Shown here: in pieces, positions 31,701-37,825 of the stretch
Numbering within the stretch: position 1 is the stretch's first letter
Layout: the number at the start of each line of letters is the position of its first letter
Source: Candidula unifasciata
Lineage: Eukaryota > Mollusca > Gastropoda > Stylommatophora > Geomitridae
Length of the DNA: 64,000 nucleotides
Direction of reading: 5' to 3'
NCBI GenBank assembly: GCA_905116865.2
Contig: CAJHNH020006634.1
Coordinates: 186,001 to 250,000 of the forward strand
Translations under genes and position numbers: made by a program
The notes under the pieces: model-generated
Database searches by the model: none
What the model was told of the DNA's origin: nothing
What the model saw: only the letters and a program-made list of their open reading frames with translations

Positions 31701-33125
31701 ATATATTTGCGCAGGTGCAAATGCCCACTTTTGTGATTAACCATCTTTTAAGGTTAGCTGTATTTCTGGTGTTGGATCATTAGTCCTGGTACATCTGACA
31801 GCTGCCTTATACATGTTTACTTTTCATGTGCAAGTATCAAGAATTTGCTGAGACTGACAAACTTTTCAATAGTTTGAAATGGGACAGTGAGAGATACATT
31901 TGTGTGATTTCCTGTAGCACAGGAACACAGCAGCAATGGGGTGATCCATTCTGCATTCATGCTGGAAGCTCAACTAATGAAGCTGGTGTTGCTTACATCT
32001 TTGTCAACTGAGCTGAGAAGTTTAGCTCTTTGGAGCTATAATTCCTAATGTATGAAAGTCAACCATGAAGAGTCAGCAGATTAATGAGAAATTAAATCGA
32101 ATGTCTGTTGTAATTTTATAAAGGATTGTGAGAACATCATGAACAGATAAAAAGTAAAAAAGAAGATGTCTCAGAGAACAGGTTACTTTCATCAGAAGAA
32201 GGCAGTCCATCTTTTCTGGGAACATCATGAGACAGGGAAAGAACAGACTATCTCATGACAATAGGAAGAAAGCTGGGAAAGGGGGGGGGGGGGGAGCCAG
32301 TGGGAGACAAAGAGAGATGTTGCACAGTTTGGCATCATGTTATAGGGATTCCAACCAATGACCACTGGGTCAGCATGTAAACACTAATGCAGCTCAAGTA
32401 TGATGTGGGCTACCCAGTTACATTCCTTCCTGTCCCTGTACTCAACATCAATTATATGTTACACTGGTCCCAAAATGTCCCACACCTGACCTTTTTCACC
32501 TCTTCAAAACAAAACAAACAAGAAACTTCAACCCTTTCTCCTTCTCACAAAGCCACCACTGACTGAAAACAATTATTCAGAGAATAACCCACAGGGAACT
32601 AACTGTCCTAGAATTGTCTATACAAACATACATTTTGTATCTGATATCTGCTGGTAAACTTTCTGAAGGTTCCGATTCTGCACCTGTATTCACAGGTAAA
32701 CAGTGTTTAGCAACAACTCTCTCTGTGCTCGTCTCAAGATAAAACTTTACTTTGCAATGCAGATACTGAAGACTGCACACGACTGCTACTATATATTTAC
32801 AACTGCAAGACTAAAGTATGCACAATTATCACAAACACAAAACTTGAAGTGCTTTAAACTTATCGAACCCCCAGAAAACAACACAGGAAAAAAAAAAATA
32901 TCAAAACACGTACTTAAATCCTAGACCTCGGAGATGCTGTCCAATCAATCTGACGATGTCTTGGTCTGTTTTCGACAACACTGCATTACTCTGATCACCC
33001 ACTGTGCCGTTTCCATTGATCTCCCCGTTAGATAACGACTCTTGATTTCTCAAAGTGTGCGATTCGTCGTATCCATCGGGCTCGATAGACCCGTTCAGTT
33101 GTGAACAGCCATTTGCCTGCTGCAT
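7563..33125 (-). CDS. WDR26: WDR26: WD repeat protein, CTLH/GID E3 ligase subunit (13 exons)
   Basis: WDR26 (yeast Gid7) is a scaffold and substrate-recruiting subunit of the CTLH/GID ubiquitin ligase in cytoplasm and nucleus. Thirteen exons with GT-AG borders join in consistent phase into 581 codons. Order: Ser/Asn/Gly-rich N-terminus (1-55), LisH (about 58-90, core [15 protein letters not shown]), CTLH (about 95-170, core [11 protein letters not shown]), linker, then a WD40 propeller (about 265-560) with blades ending in IIWNV, YIYNS, HLWDL, FIWHK and RIWGP. The start is the first in-frame ATG (MQQANG), like the start of human WDR26. The frame is open upstream to a TAA near 33215, so a longer N-terminus from another exon is possible. 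The end is less certain: exon 13 reads to a TGA, but a donor-like GTTTGT after 7613 could lead to another exon. Human WDR26 is longer (about 660 aa), mostly in its low-complexity N-terminus. Identity is near certain; exon borders are read by eye. Confidence 0.95.
7881..8225 (-). mobile_element. tRNA-Pro-derived SINE (family A), best head
   Basis: On the minus strand the head reads like tRNA-Pro(TGG): a GAGGTATAGCATCCG D-arm side, anticodon loop CTTGGGT, then AGAGGTCCCGGGTTCAAGC with a canonical B box. Body as in the other copies. Confidence 0.78.
8258..8500. repeat. 28 bp AT-rich tandem repeat, about 8 copies
   Basis: Unit parts tatttaaatattttataatg and caactgaa. In the intron between WDR26 exons 12 and 13. 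Confidence 0.9.
8513..9030 (+). repeat. Dispersed repeat DR1, two tandem copies
   Basis: Two adjacent copies (about 8513-8735 and 8755-9030) of a roughly 280 bp interspersed repeat. Landmarks: a cttcttcttc run, caactgtaaactctggtgg, aaagttctggttgttc, a block around gttccagaacctgagtttt, ttttacagatctgac, tgttggttccttgcctctca, then gattttgaaggaagc. No TIR or poly(A) is clear. Class unknown. Confidence 0.75.
9314..9443 (-). CDS. WDR26: WDR26 exon 12 (WD40 blades)
   Basis: Residues 463-505 plus one base: [20 protein letters not shown], then [20 protein letters not shown]. It is highly similar to the vertebrate protein. The acceptor ends in AAG, less usual than CAG, and is required by frame and homology. 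The donor is gtaaga. Confidence 0.93.
9996..10895. repeat. 26 bp minisatellite, about 34 copies
   Basis: Unit parts atggatcaacagatagat and attgttac. Between WDR26 exons 11 and 12. Intron sequence at 9540-9990 and 10900-11720 shows nothing recognisable. Confidence 0.95.
11877..11955 (-). CDS. WDR26: WDR26 exon 11 (WD40 blade)
   Basis: Residues 436-462: [20 protein letters not shown] then VNVASQ. The human counterpart is [20 protein letters not shown]. The acceptor is gtttcag, the donor gtttgt. A 30 bp minisatellite begins about 30 bp upstream of the acceptor. Confidence 0.92.
11985..12588. repeat. 30 bp minisatellite, about 20 near-identical copies
   Basis: Unit parts gtgtcccattacatgtgatc and aaaggggcat. 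It contains palindromes ACATGT and TGATCA and a GGGGCA/TGTCCC hairpin. Copies are almost identical, so expansion is recent. It begins 30 bp from WDR26 exon 11. Confidence 0.96.
12595..12815. repeat. 94 bp direct duplication
   Basis: Two copies of a block running from agctaaagtgatagtaata to attagtaactgtta, in a TAG-rich low-complexity stretch. A short GA microsatellite lies at 13040-13060 just before exon 10. Confidence 0.85.
13069..13211 (-). CDS. WDR26: WDR26 exon 10 (WD40 blade)
   Basis: Residues 389-435 plus two bases: [20 protein letters not shown], then [17 protein letters not shown]. The human counterpart is DGNLLDSWEGVRVQ. The donor GTAAGG was chosen over GTGTAA two bases earlier because only it keeps exon 11 in frame. 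Confidence 0.92.
13258..13545 (+). repeat. Dispersed repeat DR1, near complete
   Basis: From the cttcttcttctttgtg run through aattagtcgactcttacgac and gggaggcagtggatctattc to tggggccccggaatccacat. Best reference copy for the family together with 54495. Confidence 0.8.
13798..13945 (+). repeat. DR1 partial copy, left flank of the rDNA insert
   Basis: Covers the middle of DR1 (tctggactttagtcttg to gacttcaaggaaac) and stops where the rDNA block begins. Confidence 0.65.
13955..14052 (+). other. Probable 3' end of the rDNA external transcribed spacer
   Basis: Sits exactly upstream of the 18S start. It holds a perfect 8 bp hairpin (GGGAGAAC, loop TTCGAT, GTTCTCCC) near 13987-14008. It suggests the inserted piece came from an rDNA unit and not from mature rRNA. 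Spacer identity is inferred from position. Confidence 0.45.
14053..14586 (+). pseudogene. 18S rRNA 5' fragment in a WDR26 intron
   Basis: Begins tatctggttgatcctgcc, the universal 18S start, and follows the 18S order: attaagccatgcatgtctaa, ccgcgaatggctcattaaat, ggataactgtggcaattc, gactctggataactttgtgc, gaatcagggttcgattcc, gagaaacggctaccacatcc, and ends at the cgaggccccgtaattggaat block. The rest of the 18S is missing, and there are scattered substitutions and gaps. It is antisense to WDR26, between exons 10 and 9. It is a dispersed rDNA piece, not a working rRNA gene. Confidence 0.92.
14587..15560. other. GC-rich segment of unknown origin after the 18S fragment
   Basis: High-complexity sequence, richer in G+C than the introns around it, with no tandem repeat and no coding frame I can support. 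It does not match the expected continuation of 18S. Its right end is near a minus-strand DR1 piece, just as the left end of the rDNA block is near a plus-strand DR1 piece. It may be other spacer DNA or an unknown mobile element. Confidence 0.35.
15668..15765 (-). repeat. DR1 partial copy, inverted, right flank of the rDNA insert
   Basis: Minus-strand copy of the same middle part (gaagtcggagtacatctgcc, gagaggcagggaacgagg). Together with 13798-13945 it brackets the rDNA block as inverted repeats. Confidence 0.65.
15888..16085. repeat. 15 bp tandem repeat
   Basis: Unit gtgtgtggaagatga with a longer gaaggaagatga variant. Confidence 0.88.
16259..16378 (-). CDS. WDR26: WDR26 exon 9 (WD40 blade)
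   Basis: Residues 349-388. It opens [20 protein letters not shown] and ends [10 protein letters not shown], the counterpart of human GGQRGQFYQC. The acceptor is tttgcag and the donor gtatgt; both junctions are phase 0. Confidence 0.94.
16440..16640 (+). repeat. Dispersed repeat DR2
   Basis: DR2 copy (ataggctgcgatatctgc, ttagttggcttttatgg, gaccccagaacccacacagg), adjacent to WDR26 exon 9. Confidence 0.55.
16672..17060. repeat. 41 bp minisatellite, about 9 copies
   Basis: Unit parts acaagtttacacagaactta and acataccacagcctccctca. Between WDR26 exons 8 and 9. Confidence 0.92.
17145..17240. repeat. ~34 bp repeat abutting the exon 8 donor
   Basis: On the minus strand, units with TCTAGTGAGGCTGTT and CTGTTGGCTGC start within 5 bases of the WDR26 exon 8 donor (GTAAGTTCTAGTG). 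About 3 copies. Confidence 0.75.
17242..17382 (-). CDS. WDR26: WDR26 exon 8 (WD40 blade)
   Basis: Residues 302-348: [20 protein letters not shown], then [20 protein letters not shown]. The human counterpart contains SPDDNYLVACGPDD. The acceptor is ctgttacag and the donor gtaagttc; both junctions are phase 0. Confidence 0.94.
17450..17640 (-). mobile_element. tRNA-derived SINE (family B)
   Basis: The minus-strand head has TGGCTTAGAGGCTAGTG (A box) and GGGTTCGATTCC (B box), followed by a body with ttggttttgagagattgg, similar to the copy at 1729. In the intron after WDR26 exon 8. Confidence 0.6.
17925..18340. repeat. 50 bp minisatellite built from the exon 7 / intron 7 junction
   Basis: On the minus strand each unit contains TTATATGGAATGTTGATGTT followed by GTAAGT, which are the last bases of WDR26 exon 7 and its donor, and most contain a TTTCCAG or TTTCCAA just before. 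Seven intronic units plus a decayed eighth, with two types alternating near the exon (100 bp higher-order period). Confidence 0.93.
18316..18454 (-). CDS. WDR26: WDR26 exon 7 (first WD40 blade)
   Basis: Residues 255-301. It includes [19 protein letters not shown] and [19 protein letters not shown], a complete WD repeat. The acceptor is ccttttccag and the donor GTAAGT, phase 0. Its last ~27 bases and its donor are the seed of the adjacent 50 bp minisatellite. Confidence 0.95.
18600..18780. repeat. Dispersed repeat DR4, copy 1
   Basis: Shares with 30765-30935 the order gtaaacatttatgagg / gtgtttacgaggcctg, gaatatattaactaaa / gaatatatcaactaaa, ataagcccctagtgat / agtagccctcaatgat and a final gtcac cluster. 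Two copies only in the window. Confidence 0.5.
18790..19180. repeat. 42-44 bp minisatellite at the exon 6 donor
   Basis: On the minus strand, units read around GATATCAAGTGTCATTTGTACC then GGTTTGTGTTGTT. The exon 6 end (ATATGTACCAAGTTAGTG) has the same core (TGTACC, then AGTGTCATT), so the array seems continuous with the exon border. Confidence 0.85.
19180..19336 (-). CDS. WDR26: WDR26 exon 6 (linker before the propeller)
   Basis: Residues 203-254 plus two bases. The frame is fixed by exon 5 and reads [13 protein letters not shown], then [15 protein letters not shown], then SLLMDHIC, all diagnostic of the WDR26 linker. The acceptor is tttcccag. The donor is GTTAGT, a weaker site lying inside a 42-44 bp minisatellite. 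Confidence 0.92.
19482..19579 (-). CDS. WDR26: WDR26 exon 5 (end of CTLH and linker)
   Basis: Residues 170-202 plus one base. It reads [12 protein letters not shown] then [18 protein letters not shown], the counterpart of the human stretch ending SRSKLLDKLQ. The acceptor is tttctccag and the donor gtaattg. Confidence 0.92.
20112..20312. repeat. ~52 bp tandem repeat, 4 copies
   Basis: Unit parts cctagcaacacattggtgag, caagacgtcaaggagatagg and ttcaacc. Confidence 0.9.
20645..21060. repeat. Purine-rich degenerate tandem repeat near the exon 4 donor
   Basis: Variable units with gaagtatactgagacaagag and gagaagagacagacagagag. Strand-asymmetric (AG on plus, CT on the WDR26 sense strand). It begins a few bases from the exon 4 donor. 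Confidence 0.8.
21066..21202 (-). CDS. WDR26: WDR26 exon 4 (CTLH core)
   Basis: Residues 125-169 plus two bases. It contains [18 protein letters not shown] and [16 protein letters not shown], nearly identical to vertebrate WDR26. The donor is GTATGT, and the next exon completes the split Thr codon. Confidence 0.95.
21325..21560 (+). repeat. DR1 copy
   Basis: Plus-strand copy (ttcttcttctcactcactgg through aattagccatctcctagg). An inverted partial copy follows at 21835-21925, about 275 bp away. Confidence 0.65.
21835..21925 (-). repeat. DR1 partial copy, inverted
   Basis: Minus-strand copy: caactaattagggatgg, then gtgcatctgcaagagaggca and ctgcattcaaataaacc. Between it and the plus copy are two tandem copies of a short unit with ctcaagtaaacgcctccctg (21706-21775). 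Confidence 0.6.
21926..22704. other. Intron sequence, nothing recognised
   Basis: A poly(C) run at 21949-21964, otherwise AT-rich unique sequence between WDR26 exons 3 and 4 with no feature I can support. Confidence 0.5.
22705..22764 (-). CDS. WDR26: WDR26 exon 3 (CTLH, 20 codons)
   Basis: Residues 105-124, [20 protein letters not shown]. It corresponds to the ENDLNELKPLV part of human WDR26. The acceptor is ctttcacag, the donor gtaagaa, and both junctions are phase 0. Confidence 0.88.
22980..23170. repeat. Possible short interspersed element
   Basis: Higher-complexity stretch with gttcactggctgtaaactct (as at a DR1 start) and cccggggttcacccagcctc then ttggtaccagagtggc, a pattern that looks like a SINE body. 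No second full copy in the window. Confidence 0.3.
23925..24060 (+). repeat. Dispersed repeat DR2
   Basis: DR2 copy (gctagggtgtcatatctgtg, cgatttcagcaaagcctc). Followed by a short block (24085-24160) resembling the minus strand of 16085-16145, a third small family (DR3). Confidence 0.5.
24279..24475. repeat. CA-rich microsatellite-like stretch
   Basis: Imperfect (CA)n mixed with catacatgcatgc and cacagacac. On the WDR26 sense strand this is GT-rich. Confidence 0.8.
24560..25195 (+). repeat. DR1 copy enlarged by an internal minisatellite
   Basis: DR1 begins at the cttcttcttctgtgttc run. At agtcctggctgttcgtc it switches into about 22 tandem copies of a 17 bp unit (24599-24975), then DR1 resumes at catttggactctgac and runs to about 25195. 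Confidence 0.8.
24599..24975. repeat. 17 bp minisatellite inside DR1, about 22 copies
   Basis: Unit cagtcctggctgttcat with gtc/acc/att variants. Source segment in DR1: aaagttctggttgttcgtcc. Confidence 0.93.
25312..25535. repeat. 37 bp tandem repeat, 6 copies
   Basis: Unit parts cttgaaaaaggtgccacact and gcgtactatcacatatg. Confidence 0.93.
25571..26590. repeat. 23 bp minisatellite, about 44 copies
   Basis: Unit parts tgctcctagtgtacaagga and caaa. Three variants (gctcct, gttcct, gctctt) follow each other in mixed order with runs repeated as blocks. It ends about 30 bp from the WDR26 exon 2 donor. Confidence 0.96.
26622..26721 (-). CDS. WDR26: WDR26 exon 2 (LisH second half, start of CTLH)
   Basis: Residues 71-104: [12 protein letters not shown] then [10 protein letters not shown], closely matching the vertebrate LisH/CTLH boundary. 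The acceptor is tgccgcag and the donor gtaagag. A 23 bp minisatellite begins about 30 bp downstream of the donor. Confidence 0.93.
26925..27295 (+). mobile_element. tRNA-derived SINE (family A)
   Basis: Starts gagtggtctcaaggcatggc, with B-box-like aggttctggcccc, then the family body through cacttatgggttactacc. About 370 bp. Confidence 0.75.
27300..28280 (-). mobile_element. Second LINE type, reverse transcriptase 3' half
   Basis: Minus strand: [36 protein letters not shown] (the ADD box), [12 protein letters not shown] and [17 protein letters not shown]. After 27809 it continues as degraded thumb sequence. No RNase H follows. Stop codons and a frameshift make it inactive. Confidence 0.85.
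28281..28700. other. Degraded coding-like segment beside the LINE
   Basis: On the minus strand a phrase such as [20 protein letters not shown] then [17 protein letters not shown] can be read between stops around 28420-28620. It looks like old coding sequence. Source unknown. Confidence 0.25.
28715..29530. repeat. 46 bp minisatellite, about 11 copies plus ~6 of a related form
   Basis: Unit parts ataaaggatgaaaatatctg, ccttgaatgatatgatcc and atgtctga. From about 29240 a shorter variant with aaagtgtgataagatgtgcc takes over. Confidence 0.95.
29537..29665 (+). repeat. DR1 partial copy (3' end)
   Basis: Last part of DR1: ggcagatgcacttccaccc, gcagtgggtatattctttg, tggggccccagaacccaaat. Confidence 0.55.
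29938..30312. repeat. 24 bp minisatellite derived from a LINE coding segment
   Basis: On the minus strand the unit is gatctggccgacagtcaaca with cagg, translating as the octapeptide DLADSQHR in the frame of the LINE that precedes it. The intact LINE at 36048 has ggatctggcagacgctcaac at this point. About 15 copies. Confidence 0.92.
30312..30725 (-). mobile_element. LINE fragment, RNase H end, running into a minisatellite
   Basis: Minus-strand pieces read [13 protein letters not shown], then WIFS, then a GRQIGWF-type NEQADRLAG remnant, [16 protein letters not shown] and [12 protein letters not shown]. At GVTRD the LINE coding sequence turns into the 24 bp minisatellite below. Confidence 0.7.
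30765..30935. repeat. Dispersed repeat DR4, copy 2
   Basis: Second copy of the element at 18600-18780, in the long intron between WDR26 exons 1 and 2. Confidence 0.5.
30936..32913. other. WDR26 intron 1, nothing recognised
   Basis: About 2 kb of mostly unique AT-rich sequence between the DR4 copy and exon 1, with a poly(G) run at 32281-32294. A 61-codon frame at 31826-32011 has no support from neighbours or similarity I know. Confidence 0.5.
32914..33125 (-). CDS. WDR26: WDR26 exon 1 (start codon, LisH first half)
   Basis: Encodes residues 1-70 plus two bases of codon 71. It starts MQQANG, is low complexity (NGEINGNG), and ends in the LisH motif at [12 protein letters not shown]. The donor GTACGT follows the two bases AA, completed to Asn by the T opening exon 2. 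The intron to exon 2 is about 6.2 kb. Confidence 0.88.
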
Positions 33126-33335
33126 GTTCGTAGTTGATAATCGCAGTTTTTTGGGTGGTGGGGGCAAGACACCACCGTCTTCTGAATCGGACGACGATGC
33201 CAGTATTGCTTAGAACTGCTAAGGTTTATAATTCGGCCCAATAAAACGCCCACTGGCCATGAATCGACTGGAAATTGTGAAGAGAACTCCAACAGAAAGA
33301 CACAATCCTTGACCAGACCTAAATATTTTGCTATG

Positions 33336-33348
33336 TGACGTCACTTCC
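33336..33348 (-). promoter_or_regulatory. ETS/CRE composite motif, WDR26 promoter
   Basis: On the minus strand this reads GGAAGTGACGTCA, an ETS core fused to a full palindromic CRE (TGACGTCA). It lies about 210 bp upstream of the WDR26 ATG. This composite is typical of broadly expressed housekeeping promoters. Function is inferred from sequence and position only. Confidence 0.5.
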
Positions 33349-33829
33349 AAGCACGAATCCTGGGAAGTTCCAGCTGACCTGATGGCTACTTTCGTTTTTC
33401 CAGTTTATTTTTCTTGTTTTTATTCAATAAACACAATCTTTCATCCTAACATTATCAATAATCTCATATAAGTACACGCCTTCACAATATTTCAATATTT
33501 AATGTACTTTATATTGTTTGTTTTTATTTTCTCCCAGGTGTGTAAACAGGTGTACCCCTTGTGTGTTGTGTCCGTTTGGACAAAAACAATTTACATAACT
33601 TTTTAAAGTAATATTGTGAATTATCTCAACACAATTTATGTTTTCAAGTTTCACACACAAAAAAGTCACAGAAGCATTATTCATTTTTTAAAAATAACAA
33701 TAAACATTACGCAATGTTTATTTGCTTTCACTATTGTAAAAGTTGGAAGGGTAAGTTGACTCCCCTTGTCTACACAAACTATGAGATGATGCAGACGCAG
33801 TCTGTATAAACAATGGTAGGCCAACTAGA

Positions 33830-36235
33830 ATAACAACGAGATTTGGTGATGCAGACAAGGTAATTGGGCAGTGCTGGACACAAAATGCAGTGTCCTAGGC
33901 GATCATGGGAGTGACCATATGCCATGCTCAGACTTGATTTCTAAAGCTAGCAAGATCACGACTGTGAAACGCGCAAGACTTTTAAGAATGAGAGGGCCAG
34001 TACCCTTCTTGGTCTTCTTCGACAGAAGGTATGCAGCAGAACTACAGCCTCGGCTTTTTGTTGTTGTTGTTGTTGCAGCCTCCATGGTGGACCCAAGAAT
34101 TAGAACAAGCATGGAGATCAAACCGAGCAGCAGTTAAACAGAGAAATTGCAAAAGGACGTTACAGGTTACAAGAGGATGTAGAGAAGCTAGAAAGAGTTA
34201 GAAAAGAAACAGCATAAGAGTTCAAGCGGTGTGCAGCAGCTGCAAACAACTGCTAAATGGAAACATTTTATAAACGAAATTGGAGGGGAGAAATCACTGG
34301 GTAAGTTTTGGAAACTGCACAGACAGATGCGAAGAGAGGAACGGCCTATCATAACAGGCATTATATACACTGATAATGATATACCAATGACAAAGAGAAA
34401 GGAGAATCATTTTTGAAAAGATTTTTAGCCCAAACATCAAAATGATAGGGAGTTTAGAAATTCAGTTAGAGATACTCTGTCTAATACTATAAATGATAAG
34501 TATTTTCAGGATATCATTAAAGTGGAGGGTATAAAATATGTATTGCAAAAAACAAAAGACAGTGCGCTGGGATCAGACGGAGTTAGGTATGCCCACATAA
34601 AGAGCATGAGTGATAAAGACTTGAAGGATATGGCATTTCACTTCAACCAGAACATCAGAACAACTTCAGTACCCCAGGATTGGGTTCACAGCTGCCTAAT
34701 TCCACTTCCAAAACCAGGCAAAGATCATTCCTGACTCAGCGGTTTCATGATTGCCACCCTACAAAATACTTTTGGCAAGTTGCTAGAGAAGATTACTGCT
34801 GTTAAACTTCAGATGTTTTTGGAAAGGAAAGAGCTCCTGTTAAAGGGTTTGGGTAGTTATCGGCCACGAAAAGATACATTGTAAAATGCAGCTACTTTTG
34901 CTTTTGATGTTTATGAGTGGTTCCAGAACAGACAGGAGACGGTTGTGGCAACATTTGATCTCGAGGATGCCTACAATAGAGTTAGATCTGATATTTTGAT
35001 ATCTTCACTCGCGGAGAAGGCGGTTTGTCCCTGGTGTGCGAACTAGATAGCAGCTGTCCTGCATTTACGTATGTTAGCCCTTTGTCTGCGTACATGGACC
35101 CTCAAAACTAGGTAACATCAGCTGATGAAACTTGAACGCATACAGAATGAAGCCATGCGGGTAATTCTGGGATGTACAAGAGATTCCCCGGTAGTATGTA
35201 TGCGAAATATACTTTCACTGCCTACTATTGCAGATAGGCTCAAAGTTCTGCAGGCAAAGTCATATCTCAGAGTAGCTGCAGACAAAAAGCACATCCTGCA
35301 TGAAGCTCTGGATAGAGCTAAGGGTCACAGACTGATAAGAGAAAGGTCTTGGATGGCGCAAGCAGAAGACACAATTGGATATGTGTGCATGCTTGATAAA
35401 TTTGAGCGAGGATAGGAGTGGGTCATGGTGTCCGAACACGTTTCAGACTTGTGTAGGGCTCTAATCACGTTAGGTCGTTAGTGCAGGGACTAGCCAGCTG
35501 GAGCTGCAGAATCAGAAGTTCAACAAATGATTCATGACAATTCATGCACAAGTGACGTGATTATCTAAACAGATGGCTTTGTGTTAAGGGGCAGATGAAG
35601 TACATGGGGTCTCATAGCAAAAGCGAATGGAATTCACCTAGTGCAGCAAAGTCTTGTATATGATATCACAATCTAGTTTGAGAATATAGGCGGAAGCAGC
35701 CTCTGCTGCCTTCCGCTGGCTTGAGAATCAGTTGTACACACATGACGTGATTGTAACTGACTCACAGAGCATGTTGAGGAAGGTGGAGACAGGCATGCTC
35801 CGTGCAGAGTGGCAAGCATCAGTTCAGAGGTTCCGGGTAGTTAGCGTCCCTTGGATATTTTCTCCAGTTTATGCCTGTGTGTTGAGAAATGAGCAGATTG
35901 ATAGACTGGCCGGTTCTGCACCACTTGGTTTAAACTGATGTATGTCAAGCTAGATTTTTGAGGGCCCTTTGGAAGCGAGAGAACAGTGCGGAGGCACAGA
36001 TAGACCATTACGGTCTGAGGAGAATGGCGCTGCGTGGAGTTACCAGGGGATCTGGCAGACGCTCAACACTCAGAGGAAGGGCGAGACAGATATACAATCA
36101 GACAGTTACTGGTGCCATAGGAATTGGAACTCTTCCCTTGCTGCTGAAGATGGGGACGGAGCGCTTATGGGAGTGTCCCAAGTGCTATGATGTTGATTCT
36201 CAATTGAACATTCAAAATTCCATGGAGTTTCCACT
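33830..36235 (+). mobile_element. LINE retrotransposon, EN-RT-RNase H, decayed
   Basis: The largest LINE copy, in plus orientation between WDR26 and the SAM gene. In order: endonuclease end (GDHGSDHMPC near 33900), PWW linker (34083), RT (LQKTKDSALGSDGVRYAHIK near 34545; LIPLPKPGKDHS), thumb (RIQNEAMRVILGCTRDSPV near 35135), RNase H (TDGFV near 35570; [40 protein letters not shown]) and a C-terminal CxxC segment (RLWECPKCYDVDS near 36155). Several stops and frameshifts. The RT and RNase H order is that of I/Nimb-like LINEs. Confidence 0.85.
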
Positions 36236-36540
36236 ACATATTTTTTATGTAGTGACAATTCCTCCGTGTACGCAGGAGTGAGCGGAGATGGAACTTGTCC
36301 ATAATTATTTTCCGAAAAAAAAAGTGTACCGATACCGCGTCGCCTGGGGAGAAAAAAAAAGGTGTACACAGAAGTGAGCGGAGATGGAGCTTGTCCATCA
36401 TCATTAGTGTTATTTTCCTAGCATATTTACGGGAGGAGTCACAGAATCAGATCTTATGTCCCAGATTATTTTGAAAAGAGCTCATGTTACTCCCAATGAT
36501 TGACCCCGAAACCATTCAGTGAAAACTTGTCACTTTGATT

Positions 36541-37240
36541 TGATTTAATTTAATTCAGAACCGACATCACAGAACTCGGGGCATTCCCATAAGCTCAGCG
36601 TCCCCATCTTCAGCAGCCAGCGAAGAGTTCCGATACTAATGATGCCAGTAGCAGTCTGAATAAACGTCCGTCTTGCCTTTCCTCTGAGCCTCGAGCATCT
36701 GCCAGAAAATCTCGTCATTCCCAACTGCATAAATCTCACCACACTGGGGTGATCAATCTGCTCCTCCGAACTGTACAAGCTCTCCCACAAGGCACTAACC
36801 ACGTCTGCCTTATCATGCATCAGTATTCCACCAAGCTGTGCACAGCCAGCCAGTCTGCCCGCCTGTTTATTTCCCAACACACCGGCATTCCCTGGTGAAA
36901 AAATCCAGACAATACCCCTCATCCGTGTCCTCCAAAGCGAGGCGTGCCACTCTGCATGAAGCATGCCTGTCCTGATCCTCCTCAGCATGCTTTCTTAGTC
37001 AGTTACAATCACGACGTGTGTGTGTGTGTGTGTGTGTGTGGTGTTCTTTAGCCAGCAGAAAGCTGCAGTGATCGCCCCCACCTCCATTCTTAAGCTGGAT
37101 GTTGTGGTATCATATGTTAGGCTCTCCTGCACCAAACGTCGACCATTAACTTTTGCTAAGAAACCCCAAGCACTTCTTTTGCCTCTTGACACTAAACCGT
37201 ATGTAGGTGTAAATGATCAAATCTTCTGAGCGAGCATTAC
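36541..37240 (-). mobile_element. LINE fragment, RNase H and C-terminus
   Basis: Same family as the copy at 33830-36235, opposite orientation. The RNase H spans SAWGFLAKVNGRRLVQESL, MLHAEWHAS and WIFSPGNAGVLGNKQAGRLA, and ends LWECPEFCDVGSELN. A (TG)n run at 37017-37042 interrupts it, read as THTHTHTH in frame. Confidence 0.8.
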
Positions 37241-37530
37241 CATGAATTAATTGCCGAATTCCACCTCTGTGGCACCTGCTGGCCAGTCTCTGCATTCCCG
37301 GCTCAGTGTGATTATGACCCTACACAAGTCTGACTTTTCAGGTGGCACTTTGACCTACTCCTCTCCTCGTCTAATGTTCTCAAGGATGCAAACCTGTCTG
37401 ATTGTGTCTTCTGTCTGAGCCATCCATGACTTGTCACTTTAATTTATATACATCTTGGTGCTCTTCTGTCGTGACATCACATCCGCCTATCATCCGTCAC
37501 ATCCTAACAACACAAACGCCATGTAGAGTA

Positions 37531-37538
37531 GCCATCTT
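37531..37538 (-). promoter_or_regulatory. YY1-like motif upstream of the SAM gene
   Basis: AAGATGGC on the minus strand, about 160 bp before the SAM gene ATG. YY1 sites of this kind are common at animal transcription starts, but the motif is short and may be chance. Confidence 0.25.
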
Positions 37539-37696
37539 GATTTCACGAAAAAAAACAATCATTTCATCGCAACTGGACTGCAAACAAACGTATGTTACTG
37601 ACTTTATAAATACATCCAGCTTTTCGATTAAATAATCCTGCTCTGTGAAGAACCCCTTCCCCCTAAAAATTGCCCCGATCCAACAATTTCCCTAAA

Positions 37697-37825
37697 ATGA
37701 CAGATAATGTCATACGTCGTGAGGTGCTAAGACGGGATGACGCCTACGGTATTCCCGCCTGTTACTTCTGGAGTGTCGAGGAAGTGGCGAACTGGGTCGA
37801 AAGCATCGGCTATGGCAAATATAAG
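37697..37825 (+). CDS. SAM gene exon 1
   Basis: 43 codons beginning at ATG (MTDNVIRREVLRRDD) and ending GYGKYK before the donor gtattg. The frame is open a few codons further upstream without an ATG. It carries helices 1-2 of the SAM fold. Confidence 0.85.

Noticed and set aside
31826..32011. 61-codon frame in WDR26 intron 1
   Set aside because: Single ATG frame of chance length, antisense to the gene, no domain, no splice partner.
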